This document shows, in pieces, positions 21,620 to 33,630 of a DNA stretch of 64,000 nucleotides. This stretch comes from Hysterangium stoloniferum (taxonomy: Eukaryota; Basidiomycota; Agaricomycetes; Hysterangiales; Hysterangiaceae). The stretch spans positions 39,417-103,416 of the forward strand of contig WHVD01000235.1 of the NCBI GenBank assembly GCA_015178975.1, written 5' to 3'. Made by a program: the position numbers and the translations under genes. Position 1 is the stretch's first letter, and every line of letters begins with the position of its first letter. Below the pieces are notes generated by a model that did no database searches, was not told where the DNA came from, and was given only the letters and a program-made list of their open reading frames with translations.

Positions 21620-22290
21620 TTACACTGGAGGCACCCCAAGATTTTTGGAGTTGCAAAACCTTCAAAAAATCTTGCTATTTGGCCAAATTTGCTAAGCATT
21701 CTTTGAACTGAAAAACTGTTCGAAAATCTTGAGTTTTAGTAGGTTTTTCTGAGGACAGAAATTGTATCTTAAAACCCTAAAGATGTTGATCAGGAAATTC
21801 TAAGGAAACATTGTTGGAAATAGCCTATTTTCTGTGGATTTTCTAAATGGGGAAATTCTTAAAAAACCCTGGGTTTTGTTAGGTTTTTCCACCCAACAGA
21901 ATTCTATGAAAATTGTAATAATTTGCCTAGAGAAATCAATTGAAAACAACATATTTCTGCTCAATTTTTCTGCTCAGGGAATTGGGTGAAAACTATAATT
22001 TTTTACCAGGAAAATCTTGTGCCAAGACAAAGTTTTGTTAATGTTTTGTCAAGGGGAAAACCCATAATGAAATTGACAATTTAATTATATGGGAAATCAT
22101 TGAATAATGATAGATTTCAATAAGATTTTCCTTGGCCACAAACACTATGGAAATTCAAAAAATGTGTTGGTGAAATCTTGAAGAAATTAACAATTTCACA
22201 TGAGTTTCTTAAAGGTTTTTCAAGATGAGAAACCTTGAACTGATTTTTCCTGATTGAGCATGATTCACAAATATTTAAGAGGATTGTTTT

Positions 22291-23795
22291 AGATTCAGGT
22301 AGATTCTTTTAGATTCAGATAGATTATTTTAGATTCAGATAGATTCTTTTAGATTCAGATAGATTCTTTTAGATTCAGATAGATTCTTTTAGATTCAGAT
22401 AGATTCTTTTAGATTCAGATAGATTCTTTTAGATTCAGATAGATTCTTTTAGATTCAGATAGATTCTTTTAGATTCAGATAGATTCAGATAGATTCAGAT
22501 AGATTCTTTTAGATTCAGATAGATTCTTGTAGATTCACATAGATTCTTTTAGATTCACATAGATTCTTTTAGATTCAGATAGATTCTTTTAGATTCACAT
22601 AGATTCTTTTAGATTCACATAGATTCAGATAGATTCAGATAGATTCAGATAGATTCTTTGAGATTCAGATAGATTCTTTTAGATTCAGATAGATTCTTTT
22701 GGATTCAGATAGATTCTTTTAGGTTCAGATAGATTCTTTTAGATTCAGATGGATTCTTGTAGATTCACATAGATTCTTTTAGATTCAGATAGATTCTTTT
22801 AGATTCAGATAGATTCTTTTAGATTCACATAGATTCTTTTAGATTCAGATAGATTATTTTAGATTCACATAGATTCTTTTAGATTCAGATAGATTCTTTT
22901 GGATTCAGATAGATTCTTTTAGGTTCAGATAGATTCTTTTAGATTCACATAGATTCTTGTAGATTCAGGGAGATTCTTTTAGATTCAGATAGATTCTTTT
23001 AGATTCAGATAGATTCTTTTAGATTCAGATAGATTCTTTTAGATTCAGATAGATTCTTTTAGATTCAGATAGATTCTTTTAGATTCAGATAGATTCTTTT
23101 AGATTCAGATAGATTCTTTTAGATTCAGATAGATTCTTTTAGATTCACATAGATTCTTTTAGATTCAGATAGATTCTTTTAGATTCAGATAGATTCTTTT
23201 AGATTCACATAGATTCTTTTAGATTCAGATAGATTCTTTTAGATTCACATAGATTCTTTTAGATTCAGATAGATTCTTTTAGATTCAGATAGATTCTTTT
23301 AGATTCAGATGGATTCTTGTAGATTCAGATAGATTCTTTTAGATTCAGATAGATTCTTTTAGATTCAGATAGATTCTTTTAGATTCAGATAGATTCTTTT
23401 AGATTCAGATAGATTCTTTTAGATTCAGATAGATTCTTTTAGATTCACATAGATTCTTTTAGATTCTTTTAGATTCAGATAGAGTCTTTTAGATTCACAT
23501 CGATTCACATAGATTCACATAGATTCACATAGATTCACATAGATTCAGATAGATTCACATAGATTCACATAGATTCAGAGAGATTCAGATAGATTCTTTT
23601 GGATTCAGATAAATTCTTTTAGATTCACATAGATTCAGATAGATTATTTTAGATTCAGGTAGATTCTCTTAGATTCAGATAAATTCTTTGAGATTCAGAT
23701 AGATTCTTTTAGATTCAGGTAGATTCTTTTAGATTCACATAGATTCAGATAGATTGTTTGAGATTCAGATAGATTCTTTTAGATTCTTTTAGATT
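22291..23795 (+). repeat. Left decamer satellite array (AGATTCNNNN)
   Basis: About 150 consecutive 10-bp units share AGATTC followed by four variable bases: mainly AGAT or TTTT, less often ACAT, TTGT or AGGT. AGAT and TTTT units alternate over long stretches, making a 20-bp higher-order unit. The 10-bp register never slips across the whole array, so variation is by substitution, not by indels. TAG occurs in every frame. Confidence 0.95.
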
Positions 23796-23811
23796 CACCC
23801 TAAACCATAAA

Positions 23812-25460
23812 AGAATCTATGTGAATCTAAGAGAATCTATGTGAATCTAAGAGAATCTATGTATCTGAATCTATGTGAATCTATGTGAATCTATGTGAAT
23901 CTATGTGAATCTATGTGAATCTATGTGAATCTATGTGAATCTATGTGAATCTATGTGAATCTATGTGAATCTATGTGAATCTATCTGAATCTATCTGAAT
24001 CTATGTGAATCTAAAAGGATCTTTGTGAATCTATCTGAATCTAAAAGAATCTACCTGAATCTAAAAGAATCTATGTGAATCTATCTGAATCTATCTGAAT
24101 CTATCTGAATCTAAAATAATCTATCTGAATGTAAAAGAATCTATTTGAATCTACAAGAATCTACCTGAATCTAAAATAATCTATCTGCATCTATGTGAAT
24201 CTAAAAGAATCTATCCGAATCTATGTGAATCTACAAGAATCTATCTGAATCTATCTGAATCTAAAAGAATCTATCTGAATCTAAAAGAATCTATCTGAAT
24301 CTAAAAGAATCTATGTGAATCTAAAAGAATCTATCTGAATCTATGTGAATCTAAAAGAATCTATGTGAATCTAAAAGAATCTATCTGAATCTATGTCAAT
24401 CTAAAAGAATCTATCTGAATCTATCTGAATCTAAAAGAATCTATCTGAATCTAAGAGAATCTAAAAGAATCTATCTGAATCTAAAAGAATCTATCTGAAT
24501 CTACAAGAATCTACCTGAATCTAAAATAATCTATGTGAATCTAAAAGAATCTATCTGAATCTATGTGAATCTAAGAGAATCTATCTGAATCTAAAAGAAT
24601 CTATCTGAATCTACAAGAATCTACCTGAATCTAAAATAATCTATGTGAATCTAAAAGAATCTATCTGAATCTATGTGAATCTAAGAGAATCTATCTGAAT
24701 CTAAAAGAATCTACCTGAATCTACAAGAATCTACCTGAATCTAAAATAATCTATCTGAATCTATGTGAATCTAAAAGAATCTATGTGAATCTATCTGAAT
24801 CTAAAAGAATCTATCTGAATCTATATGAATCTAAGAGAATCTATCTGAATCTACAAGAATCTACCTGAATCTAAAATAATCTATCTGAATCTATGTGAAT
24901 CTAAAGGAATCTATCTGAATCTAAAAGAATCTATCTGAATCTTCAAGAATCTACCTGAATCTAAAATAATCTATGTGAATCTAAAAGAATCTATCTGAAT
25001 CTATCTGAATCTATCTGAATCTATCTGAATCTACAAGAATCTACCTGAATCTAAAATAATCTATCTGAATCTATGTGAATCTAAAAGAATCTATCTGAAT
25101 CTAAAAGAATCTATCTGAATCTACAAGAATCTACCTGAATCTAAAATAATCTACCTGAATCTAAAATAATCTATCTGAATCTATGTGAATCTCAAAGCAT
25201 CTATCTGAATCTATGTGAATCTAAAAGAATCTATCTGAATCTATGTGAATCTAAAAGAATCTAAAAGAATCTAAAAGAATCTAAAAGAATCTATCTGAAT
25301 CTAAAAGAATCTATCTGAATCTAACAGAATCTATCTGAATCTAAAAGAATCTATCTGAATCTAAAAGAATCTATCTGAATCTATCTGAATCTCAAAGAAT
25401 CTATCTGAATCTAAAAGAATCTATCTGAATCTAAAAGAATCTACCTGAATCTAAAACAAT
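23812..25460 (-). repeat. Right decamer satellite array (inverted)
   Basis: The array is built from the reverse complement of the left array (GAATCT core with TATC, AAAA, TATG, ACAA or ACCT). One 4-base shift of register occurs near 23861. After that, units stay in register to 25460. The order of variants differs from the left arm: runs of TATGTGAATC near 23871-23980 have no counterpart of the same length, so the arms have evolved separately inside. Confidence 0.95.
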
Positions 25461-26267
25461 CCTCTTAAATATTTGTGAATCCCACTGTACCATTCCAAAC
25501 AATTGTGAATCATGCTCAATCAGGAAAAATCAGTTCAAGGTTTCTCATCTTGAAAAACCTTTAAGAAACTCATGTGAAAATGTTAATTTCTTCAAGATTT
25601 CACCAACACATTTTTTGAATTTTCATAGTGTTTGTGGCCAAGGAAAATCTTATTGAAATCTATAATTATTCAATGATTTCCCATATAATTAAATTGTCAA
25701 TTTCATTATGGTTTTCCCCTTGCCAAAACATTAACAAAACTTTGTCTTGGCACAAGATTTTCCTGGCAAAAAATTACAGTTTTCACCCAATTCCCTGAGC
25801 AGAAAAATTGAGTAGAAATATGTGGTTTTCAATTGATTTCTCTAGGCAAATTATTACAGTTTTCATAGAATTCTGTTGGGTGGAAAAACCCTAACAAAAC
25901 CCAGGGTTTTTTAAGAATTTTCCTATTTAGAAAATCCACAGAAAATAGGCTATTTCCAACAATGTTTCCTTAGAATTTCCTGATCAACATTTTTAGGGTT
26001 TTCAGATACAATTTTTGTCCTCAGAAAAACCTACTAAAACTCAAGATTTCCGAACAGTTTTTCCAGTTCAAAGAATGCTTAGCAAATTTGGCCAAATAGC
26101 AAGATTTTCTGAAGGTTTTGCAACTCCAAAAATCTTGGGGTGCCTCCAGTGTTATTCTCCATCATCTCAGAACTACTTTGAGCCATTATCACCCTCCAGT
26201 AAATCTATCATACAAACCCCCTCACCTCTACAAATCGATGGTTTCTTTGTGTTCCATCAAACCCGCC

Positions 26268-29183
26268 ATGGTCCTCTTCGGAATCATGGTTGCATTAATC
26301 CCCAAATGCTATATGTTGAGAGTGGCCCTGGCCGCTTTCATCGAGTACCTGACTCCCAGCATTGGGGCAAGACTGTCTAGCGTGTTGATGGATGCCGTCC
26401 CATCAACGCAGTAAGCATATGTCTCATTCTTTCTCCACCCCCACCGCCACTTACACTTATGTTCGCCATAGGGCGTATTTCGCGACTGAGTCGCTGCGTG
26501 TGTCTGGGTCCTTCTTCACTGTACTTCTCCGCCACTTGATTGCAGCATGGCAACTCGGCTTCTTGGACAGGATGACGCAATTGTCCATCGCGTTGGAGGG
26601 GAACCTTCCTGGGATCGACACTGACGTGAGGTACAGCGTCTTCTCCGTCGTGTTAACTGCGTATAGGCTCCTCTCCAATTCCAGCCTGGGTCTTAACGAG
26701 GCAAAGAGGTGGCTTCATTGGCTTCCCGATGGCACCCTCACACGCTCATTGCATGCGGTCTGTTATGGCGATGTGTGAGTCACAGTTCCTCTATCTATAT
26801 ATATTATCTTGTGCTCATACAACTGTTCTTTGTTGACAGATTGTATCCACTCGCGACGGAAAGCCTTGCCACAATGGTTGCACGCGAAGATTACACAGGA
26901 AAGAGGATCTTGCTCATCGCCCAGTTCCCAACTGTGTTGGTAAAACACATCGAGGCGACTTTCTGTCCTGAGCTCAAGAGACGGTGAGATTTTAGGCAGT
27001 CATGTATACTTGATGTTTGATGATTGATTCTATATTAATCCAGCCATGTTTCGACATTTCGCACCGCACTGCTTATGTTTTTCTGTTGCGTGATTGTGTT
27101 CATGGTACTCATTTTTATTGTTCAATTCTTGCTGCGCCGTCTTGCAAGACTAGTGTTCAAACGGATAGCCGTCGTCGTCATCGCTTCAACCGTCCCAATA
27201 ACCATGTCCATTTCACCCTCACCGCCACTTGCCTCCACCACAGCAGTGCAGTTAGGGCCGGGGTCAGAGAACGTACACGCGAAGCTTCCTACTGCGGCAG
27301 CCACACCACTCAATGCTACAGATTTGGGTGCTCCGGTCGTGAGTAGTGATGCACCCGCTGCGAATGGCCGCAGCGGTGACGCACAGGTTAACCCAGCAAA
27401 TTCCTCGGATGCCACGAATGGAGAACATGCGGCGGGTATTAATGACATCGCGCAAGAGGTCCATGTTCAGCACGGCGAAAGATCCGGCGATGCGGTTCCA
27501 GGTTCGTGCAGCATCGTTTATCATTTCTATCGTACACTTCTTTAAAATAATATTACTTTTGAAGACCGCGTTGTCAGTCTCGTTCCCCGCCCCCCTCCCT
27601 GCGGCTCCACTAGGGCCGTCCCTACCAAGTACCTCGGCTCATCACGACCTTTCAAGTCAGGCCGATGGCTCTTTAGACAAGACATCGGCTCCCAACGAGG
27701 TAGGCAACTCCATAGGCGGTATTCCCATCCCATGCGGTGATAACGATCATCAGGTCGAGGCATTTGGTTCGTTGTGCATCATTCCTTCCTACTATTTTTA
27801 TCATAACCTTTCCGAATGCGCGATCATTGCAGACATGCCTGTGGCATCATCGGCGACGCTCCCAATAGCCGCGTCTATTGACTCCGACGTACCACACCAG
27901 GCCGATTCGTCTTTTGACAGTGGGGATACCACGTTGGTGAACGATGAGGGGATGTATGAACAGCAAGCCGCAGAAGGTATTAATTCGGCTTCCTTTTCAA
28001 TATGTGAAGTACTAACATTTGCGCTCCATATAGAAGGATCGATTCCGACGTCTGCACCGCTCACTGTTGACAAGAGACCTGAAACGCCGATAAGGTAAGG
28101 TCTATTCACTTCTATTCAAAGAGACAGCAACATAATTGTATATCAACAGGTCTGACGATGGGCAGCAGTCTATTCCGTAAGTGTCCTTCGTGCCCAAATT
28201 TCATAGTCACCATCTTATCACATTCTAGTGTTGGAGGACTCGTAAAAGCCATGGGTTTATTCTTCAAAAAAATGGAGATCCCTGTAAGTCGACATGTGTA
28301 TAGCTCTCTGTTAACATGGCGCTAATCCACGCAAGCAACAGTTTGGGTCCTTCCAGCCTGTCGACAACTCTTCCATGGTTTCTATTACCAAGGCTGAAGA
28401 CTCCTCGGATCAGATAGCCCATCCTGAGTGTGTATTCCTTCGGTTTGATTATTTGATCATTGTCATATCTCGTTTCATGCAGACTTCAATCCGAGCAAAA
28501 AATTCAGGATGAGAAAGATAGGCATGGGAAGGACAAGGACACTTACCCGGCTAGTTTGGAGGAACGTGTAAGTGAAATTTTACATAGCCGTTCGTGGCCA
28601 TGTTATTGATGTGCCCGTAAAGCAAAGGATCGGGAAAGCAAGCCAAAACTCGGCCTCTGCATTACCGACCACTTCCCCAGCTGAGGAAGCTGCCCCGCAT
28701 CTCATCGAACCTGGAAGAAGGCGTCGGAATTTGACCCGTGTCAGTGACAATCCCCACAAAACGCACCCTCCCTTAGATCTTTCGGCCTTGGCAAGTGGCT
28801 TTAATAATGCTGTCCCCGGAAACTTATAAACCTTGATTTCTGTAAACAATATAGACTCCTCAGCCCGCGTCGACCTACTTTGCACATCCATTCCCGGCGA
28901 TGGAGAGGGTCGCTGCACCGTCACAATTTGTGCCACTGGTGAGTTTCGTCACGAAATCTCGGAAGAATTATCTCACGGCTGTCCCCCCCAGTTGGGACCC
29001 GTGGCCGGGTCTCCATCAATCCAGACTTCAGAGCCTCATGGATCGCCCCAGAATGTGGTCGCGCCGCCTCCGCCTGCGTCCGAAGATCTTCAGGACGAAT
29101 CCCAGTCCCTTATACCAACTCCGAGTTTGCGCAAGACTAGACCGGTTCCCGTCACGAAGAAGGGTGGGAGGAGGCGGAAATGA
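26268..29183 (+). CDS. Unknown multi-exon gene with one clear transmembrane segment
   Basis: The start ATG at 26268 sits in a strong context (CCGCCATGG). Exons that keep frame with GT-AG introns are 26268-26410, 26472-26774, 26840-26983, 27044-about 27494, 27565-27766, 27833-27976, 28034-28094, 28150-28176, 28229-28283, 28342-28427, 28483-28567, 28623-about 28800, about 28853-28938 and 28992-29183. The exon 4 donor is uncertain: the better-looking GTTCGT at 27502 would break the frame. The product is roughly 700 residues: a helical N-terminal part of about 200, a hydrophobic segment near 205-228 (LLMFFCCVIVFMVLIFIVQF), a long Ser/Pro/Ala-rich region, and a basic end (KKGGRRRK). I recognise no domain. 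The layout suggests a single-pass membrane protein with a disordered tail. The palindrome lies about 115 bp upstream and may have displaced the promoter. Confidence 0.6.
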
Positions 29184-29206
29184 AGGATCTTCTTTGTTAT
29201 TTTTAA

Positions 29207-29209
<3 letters not shown>

Positions 29210-29252
<43 letters not shown>
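29210..29252 (+). repeat. (TC)n microsatellite
   Basis: About 20 uninterrupted TC units follow the stop codon of the preceding gene by about 27 bp, so the tract would lie in its 3' untranslated region. Confidence 0.95.
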
Positions 29253-29258
<6 letters not shown>

Positions 29259-29334
29259 TTTCTTCTTTTTCAATGTGTGCATCTTATTTCGTACCTTTTT
29301 TATTTTGAGTTGGGGCTCTGAAGGCTTAATTTTC

Positions 29335-30000
29335 GTCTTTGAGGATATAGTAAGCCCATCTCCGCTATCACAACTCCCAGCTAAACCTGCATTGCACAGC
29401 TTGGTCTATAAGAAGTCAGCAAGTCAAATAGTTTATGATCCTGAGTTGCGAGGCGGTATGGACCATGATGAGGATGATATGCCACTGGATGTGCAAATGT
29501 AAGCCCTTATTCCACTCTTCCCGCACACTTTGTTGATTATATGACTTGCTGGCTGCTTTCTCCCAGACGTTCTGGATGTATGGAGTGTCGTGAAAGGAAT
29601 AACGGTAAAGGAATCCGTAATGACTGGTGTATGTACCGTATTATTTCTTTCTATCACTGTCCCTGACGCCGCTTATTGTTACAGACCAGAGGTGATTTCA
29701 GGACAACGACAGTTCAGATCGTTCACATCCGGCAATATTTGCAAGAAAATTGGGTCGAGTTCCAAAAGGAACAATAGACAGATCATCCAAAACCAAGTCA
29801 TGTAGATTTTCCGGGCTCGCCTTGTCATGCGTGACGCGATACTAACACTCGTATACTCAGTATATTTGACCACAGGAATTCAAGATGGCCGATGGTTATG
29901 ATGCCAACCTCCCTTTCAGATTCTTTGGTGTTGATATTGGCAACTATGACCTGATCGGCGTTTTTCGCACAATTAGTAAGTGAGGGTCTTCACCACACCT
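29335..30000 (+). other. Candidate exons of an unrecognised gene
   Basis: Coding-like pieces occur in order on the plus strand: up to 29499 (KKSASQIVYDPELRGGMDHD, ending at a GTAAGC donor), from 29568 after a CAG acceptor (RSGCMECRERNN), from 29685 (TRGDFRTTTVQIVHIRQYLQ), and from 29876 after an ACAG acceptor (NLPFRFFGVDIGNYDLIGVF). The intron-like gaps are 45-110 bp, like those of the gene upstream. No start codon or stop could be fixed and no family is recognised. It may be a separate gene or a decayed one. Confidence 0.3.
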
Positions 30001-30669
30001 TTTACTGCCCTCACGTTATACATAGGATGTCGACATCCTTCTATGCCAGTTAGCACGAATACGCATTCCTTGCAGCGATACAAGTGTGAGTTGTTGTTCG
30101 CTCAATTCACTGTCACGAACCCTTGCTTATACTAGCCGTTAGCCATTGTGTCCAACTTATTTGCCATTCGGTCTCATTCCTCTATCGGTTCCGGATGCTT
30201 TGCTCTAGGATTATTGTGTGAGAGAAGCCATCGTGCTTTATTCTATCCGTTACTGACCTTCGTTCAGACTATCCGGACGCAACTGACTTCATTACCCTTG
30301 CAGTTTATACCTCAAAGAACTCCCGATGTACTGCTGACGAGCCCCTCATACCTCCCTTCTTCATCTTTCATTTTATCTGTTCTTTTTGCCTTTTGCCTCA
30401 GCTTGACTTCTCCCTATTGTCTGCCTTTCGCCTATTGTCTTCATCTTGTACTGAATAGCTTGTGTATATTGTAACAAATCTTTGCCTTTGCCAGTAGAGG
30501 ATTCAAGGACTGAGGCTTGAGTTTCTACATGGGTTTGCAGACTGAGCACTTCATTATACAAAATATTAATATCCTCATCGATAGACTCGATTGTACGTTT
30601 TTGAACCAGCCCAAGAAAGAAGCAAATTAGTAAGGATCAATAAAAGACAAGAGAAAAAGTTCAGAAATC
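30001..30669. other. No gene supported
   Basis: Pyrimidine-rich plus strand at 30290-30440 gives chance open frames. A minus-strand stretch at 30561-30373 may be the eroded C-terminal end of the pseudogene to the right, but it shows no motif. Confidence 0.25.
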
Positions 30670-32300
30670 TACTACTTACTGCTTCTTTGAATTGCACGTG
30701 CCTGAGTCGCCTGTTGATCTCTCACATTGATACCATATTTGCACAAAATATCGAGGCTGGCCATACATCGAGAGTCAAATTGCATTCCACGCATGATTCC
30801 CGCTAACATCATGAGTTTTATCCTATCTCGATTTATATTCCAATGCACCTGCTCATTACCATTGGATGTGAATGGCGATGCCTTCAAAACCAGTGCCATG
30901 TGGATAATGCAGATATCAGAGGTTGTCAATCAGACGAGCAGCATGGTCAGCATTGGCAAGCGAAGGATGCAGATCACCTAGTGCCCAGATCTGTTATCCC
31001 TGTCCATCCCAAGACCTGATGACGACTTGACATAAAAAAACTGTCTAATATAATTCTTCTTGGTGCTGCATCTGCAAGTTTCCAATTTAACTGATTCAAT
31101 AGATTCTTCCAAATTTGAAGAATTGTGCCTGGTGTTCTTGATGGATTGGGATTAGTGTGTAAATGAGGATGGTGTGACACAAGTAAAATATACATGTATG
31201 TATGGGCATGATTGAAGATCATATGGTTCATAGAATTCAAACTGCACAGGGCATTCTGAAGTAACTTTTAATATTCCATGGGCAAGAATGCCATCCACAT
31301 TTCTGTGCCTTATGGCTTCTTTACTTTCAATTAGCAAAGACTACTATACCAATATTAATTGTTTTAGACTTACAACAAAGTTCCTTTTGGTCTCAAACAG
31401 CTGCCAAGAAATTGCAAGGAGCAAGGGGACCGTAGCCATCTCAAGAGGCTGCTTCCTCATATTGTTGTATTTCTCTCTTGTTGTCACAGAGAAGTGCTTC
31501 CAAGTACCCTATGTTGAATTCATTAATATTTCACAACACAAGGTGTGCCCAATAACCTTTCCCATATTTCTCACACCTCCAATTTATTAGCTTATAAAAT
31601 CACACTGAAAATAAAATAAAATAAGAGACTTACTGAATCTTAGAGTAATTGTTGGAATCATGAATGAAGACTAGCTGACCATTGCAAGTGGAATATTTAG
31701 AAGTGCAAGCTTGTGAGTCTCTGAGTACACTATATGTATAAATCCCCAGCTTTGGAATTTCTGTCATTTCGACTGGCTGAGCCACATTGGTCACTATCCT
31801 CTTCATAGTCATTTGAGCTTAGATCTGATTCTAAATTGAAAAGACACCCATTTTCTTGTAGTGCACAGAAAAAATGCCAATGTCTTCAGAAACACCTCCT
31901 TTGTAGCATCAAAAGGTTGTCTTGAGGCCCTGGTAGTATGTGGCTGTGTACTAATAGAAGAACATTGCTTTACAGAGCGACATGTTTAGAAAAAAATATG
32001 AGTAATCACCAATAAAACTGTTATTGAAAAAAAATTCAGAGAAGTAAGACTTACAGCAGGTTTTTAATTGTTTGCAAGATACTGGCTTATTGGTATGAAT
32101 ATCACAAAGCAAATAGCAAGTGAAATTTTCATGGGAACCATGCACATCACCTAAAGAGTATTAGATGTTTTCCTTTGGATGAATAAAATTCTTGGGATTA
32201 ATGTGAAAATGGTGTGTGACTGAATATTTAGGTTGGCTCCCAGATTCTGGATATTTGACAATGGCACCAATTGGACGCTCAATGAGTGCAGATGCATAAG
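30670..32300 (-). pseudogene. Decayed basidiomycete-type gene of unknown function
   Basis: Reading the minus strand from 32300 downward gives IERPIGAIVKYPESGSQPKY, GDVHGSHENFTCYLL followed by VSCKQLKTCC, then CPYIHVYFTC, HTNPNPSRTPGTI, NQLNWKLADAAPRRIILDSF, and finally HPSLANADHAARLI and PHGTGFEGI. I recall this ordered set (Cys pairs, a His-Pro-rich turn, ADATPRRI, HPSL and GTGFEG blocks) from a family of uncharacterised proteins that is abundant in basidiomycete genomes. In-frame stops and frame changes occur between most blocks, so it is a pseudogene. The function of the family is unknown to me. Confidence 0.55.
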
Positions 32301-32878
32301 ACTGGCAAGTAGTCTTATTTTTAGAATGTTGCCATTCTTCCTCTGTAAATAATCTTGCTGGAGGGGGATAATAGTTTAAAGAGGGGAGAAAGAATGATTG
32401 AGTGGGTCAATGTGAAGGTTGAAAATATGCTGCAACTGCTGAAGCTCAGGATTAACAGAGATAGAAGGAATATCAAATATTCTGGCCTCTTCAAGGATGA
32501 GCTTTGTTTTTTTCAAAGCATCTACCTGCTCAAGACTGAGAGGCATGTAGTGAAAAAATCACAAAATACATATCCTCTATTGCCTGTTGAATGCTCTTTC
32601 CAAATCATTCAAACCTTGCTGCAAGTAATTTCTTTTGATTTTTGGAATACAATTAAACTTCATATATTATTTGGGATTCATACACATATGTATGTACAAC
32701 CACTGAAATTCTTGACATTTCAGCCCAGATTACCATAGGAGATCTAGTCTAAAAATAACAAGATAAATTGTTTTCCCTATTCTACTCTGGCAATTATAAC
32801 AAGAGTGGAGAGTGTGTGTTTCATATTATCAATATATAGTAAAGTTGCTTAGTGGGTAGTGGGCATTTTTAAGCACTG
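32301..32878. other. No gene supported
   Basis: The only long plus-strand open stretch (32355-32738) is AT-rich and has no motif. It runs antisense to where the upstream end of the pseudogene would be. Confidence 0.25.
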
Positions 32879-33630
32879 TGTTATGACCAGAATTCCCGCT
32901 GGACTCTGTATGTCAGACTTGTCCACGTTTGACTTTGTTACATCATGTATCAGTCACTGGAATACCCACCAGACTCCGTCCCTATCTATGTCCAACCTCA
33001 TTTCACACATCAGTCACCAGACCCTGCTCAGAAAACCCATCATCCCTCTAACAGAGCCCCATTCCCATTTTAGTCAAATGACCTATCAAGATTCAGACTC
33101 CACTCCTGCTCCATTTCCCATTATGGTTTATGATTTGTCACAATTCCGACTCCGCTCCGTTCCATCCCGTTCCTAACACCAAATTTGGTGTTTACTATTC
33201 TCGTTTCATGTTTTGCTAGTTTCATTTCATCATTACTGGATTTGGTATGTTATTCATTCCATGGTCTATATAGTCTGGCAGATGTTGTACATACAATCCA
33301 GTCAGAAAATCGGCTTAGATTCCCCCCAGTAATCTAATACATTTTCCACTCTAAACTCCTCCTTGAATTACACCGCTCTCGCTAGTCAGAGCCCACGGGC
33401 TCTGATGCATCTATCTCTCTTATTTATCTCGACTCCCGACCTCTCGACCCACGACCTCCAACCTATGACCCCTCAACCCATGAACCCTGCCCAGACTCCC
33501 TGGGATTCCCGTCCGCCTGTCTGAAATTGGACAACACGATCTCGCGAGGGTGCAGCCTATAAGCTGAAGCCAAGTCCTACTGGATATCCCACAGGTTTCT
33601 CCGGAAACCTGCCATGTATGTACCCTAACA
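32879..33630 (+). repeat. LTR, family A (752 bp)
   Basis: Starts TGTTATGACCAGAATTCC and ends GTACCCTAACA, with the promoter-like CTATATAGTCTGGCAG near 33268 and GATTCCCCCCAGTAATCT. Flanks CACTG and TGCTG do not match, so no target duplication can be claimed. An inverted, truncated copy lies at 34465-35094. The two enclose the minisatellite. Confidence 0.8.

Larger units (their letters stand above)
21623..26151. mobile_element. 4.5-kb palindromic element with decamer-satellite arms
   Basis: The left end reads CACTGGAGGCACCCC and the right end is its reverse complement, GGGGTGCCTCCAGTG. Both are flanked by TTA (21620-21622 and 26152-26154), which suggests a 3-bp target duplication. The outer arms (21623-22290 and about 25461-26151) are mostly reverse complements of each other for about 670 bp. 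The inner arms are satellite arrays (22291-23795 and 23812-25460) around a 16-bp spacer. There is no coding region. A 3-bp TTA duplication fits PIF/Harbinger, and a CACTG start with 3-bp duplication fits CACTA-like elements. I cannot choose between them. It would be a non-autonomous foldback element. Confidence 0.85.

Noticed and set aside
23796-23811. CCCTAAACC at the palindrome centre as a telomere remnant
   Set aside because: Only one CCCTAA unit is present, so chance is sufficient.
22291-25460. CRISPR-like regular array
   Set aside because: Units are contiguous 10-mers without unique spacers, in a fungal genome and without cas genes. It is a satellite.
28580-28936. Minus-strand ORF of 118 codons opposite the unknown gene
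   Set aside because: It is antisense to exons that join in frame across several introns, and shows no motif.
30148-30474. Plus-strand 108-codon ORF rich in Ser, Leu and Phe
   Set aside because: Pyrimidine-rich DNA gives hydrophobic open frames by chance. No splice context or motif supports it.
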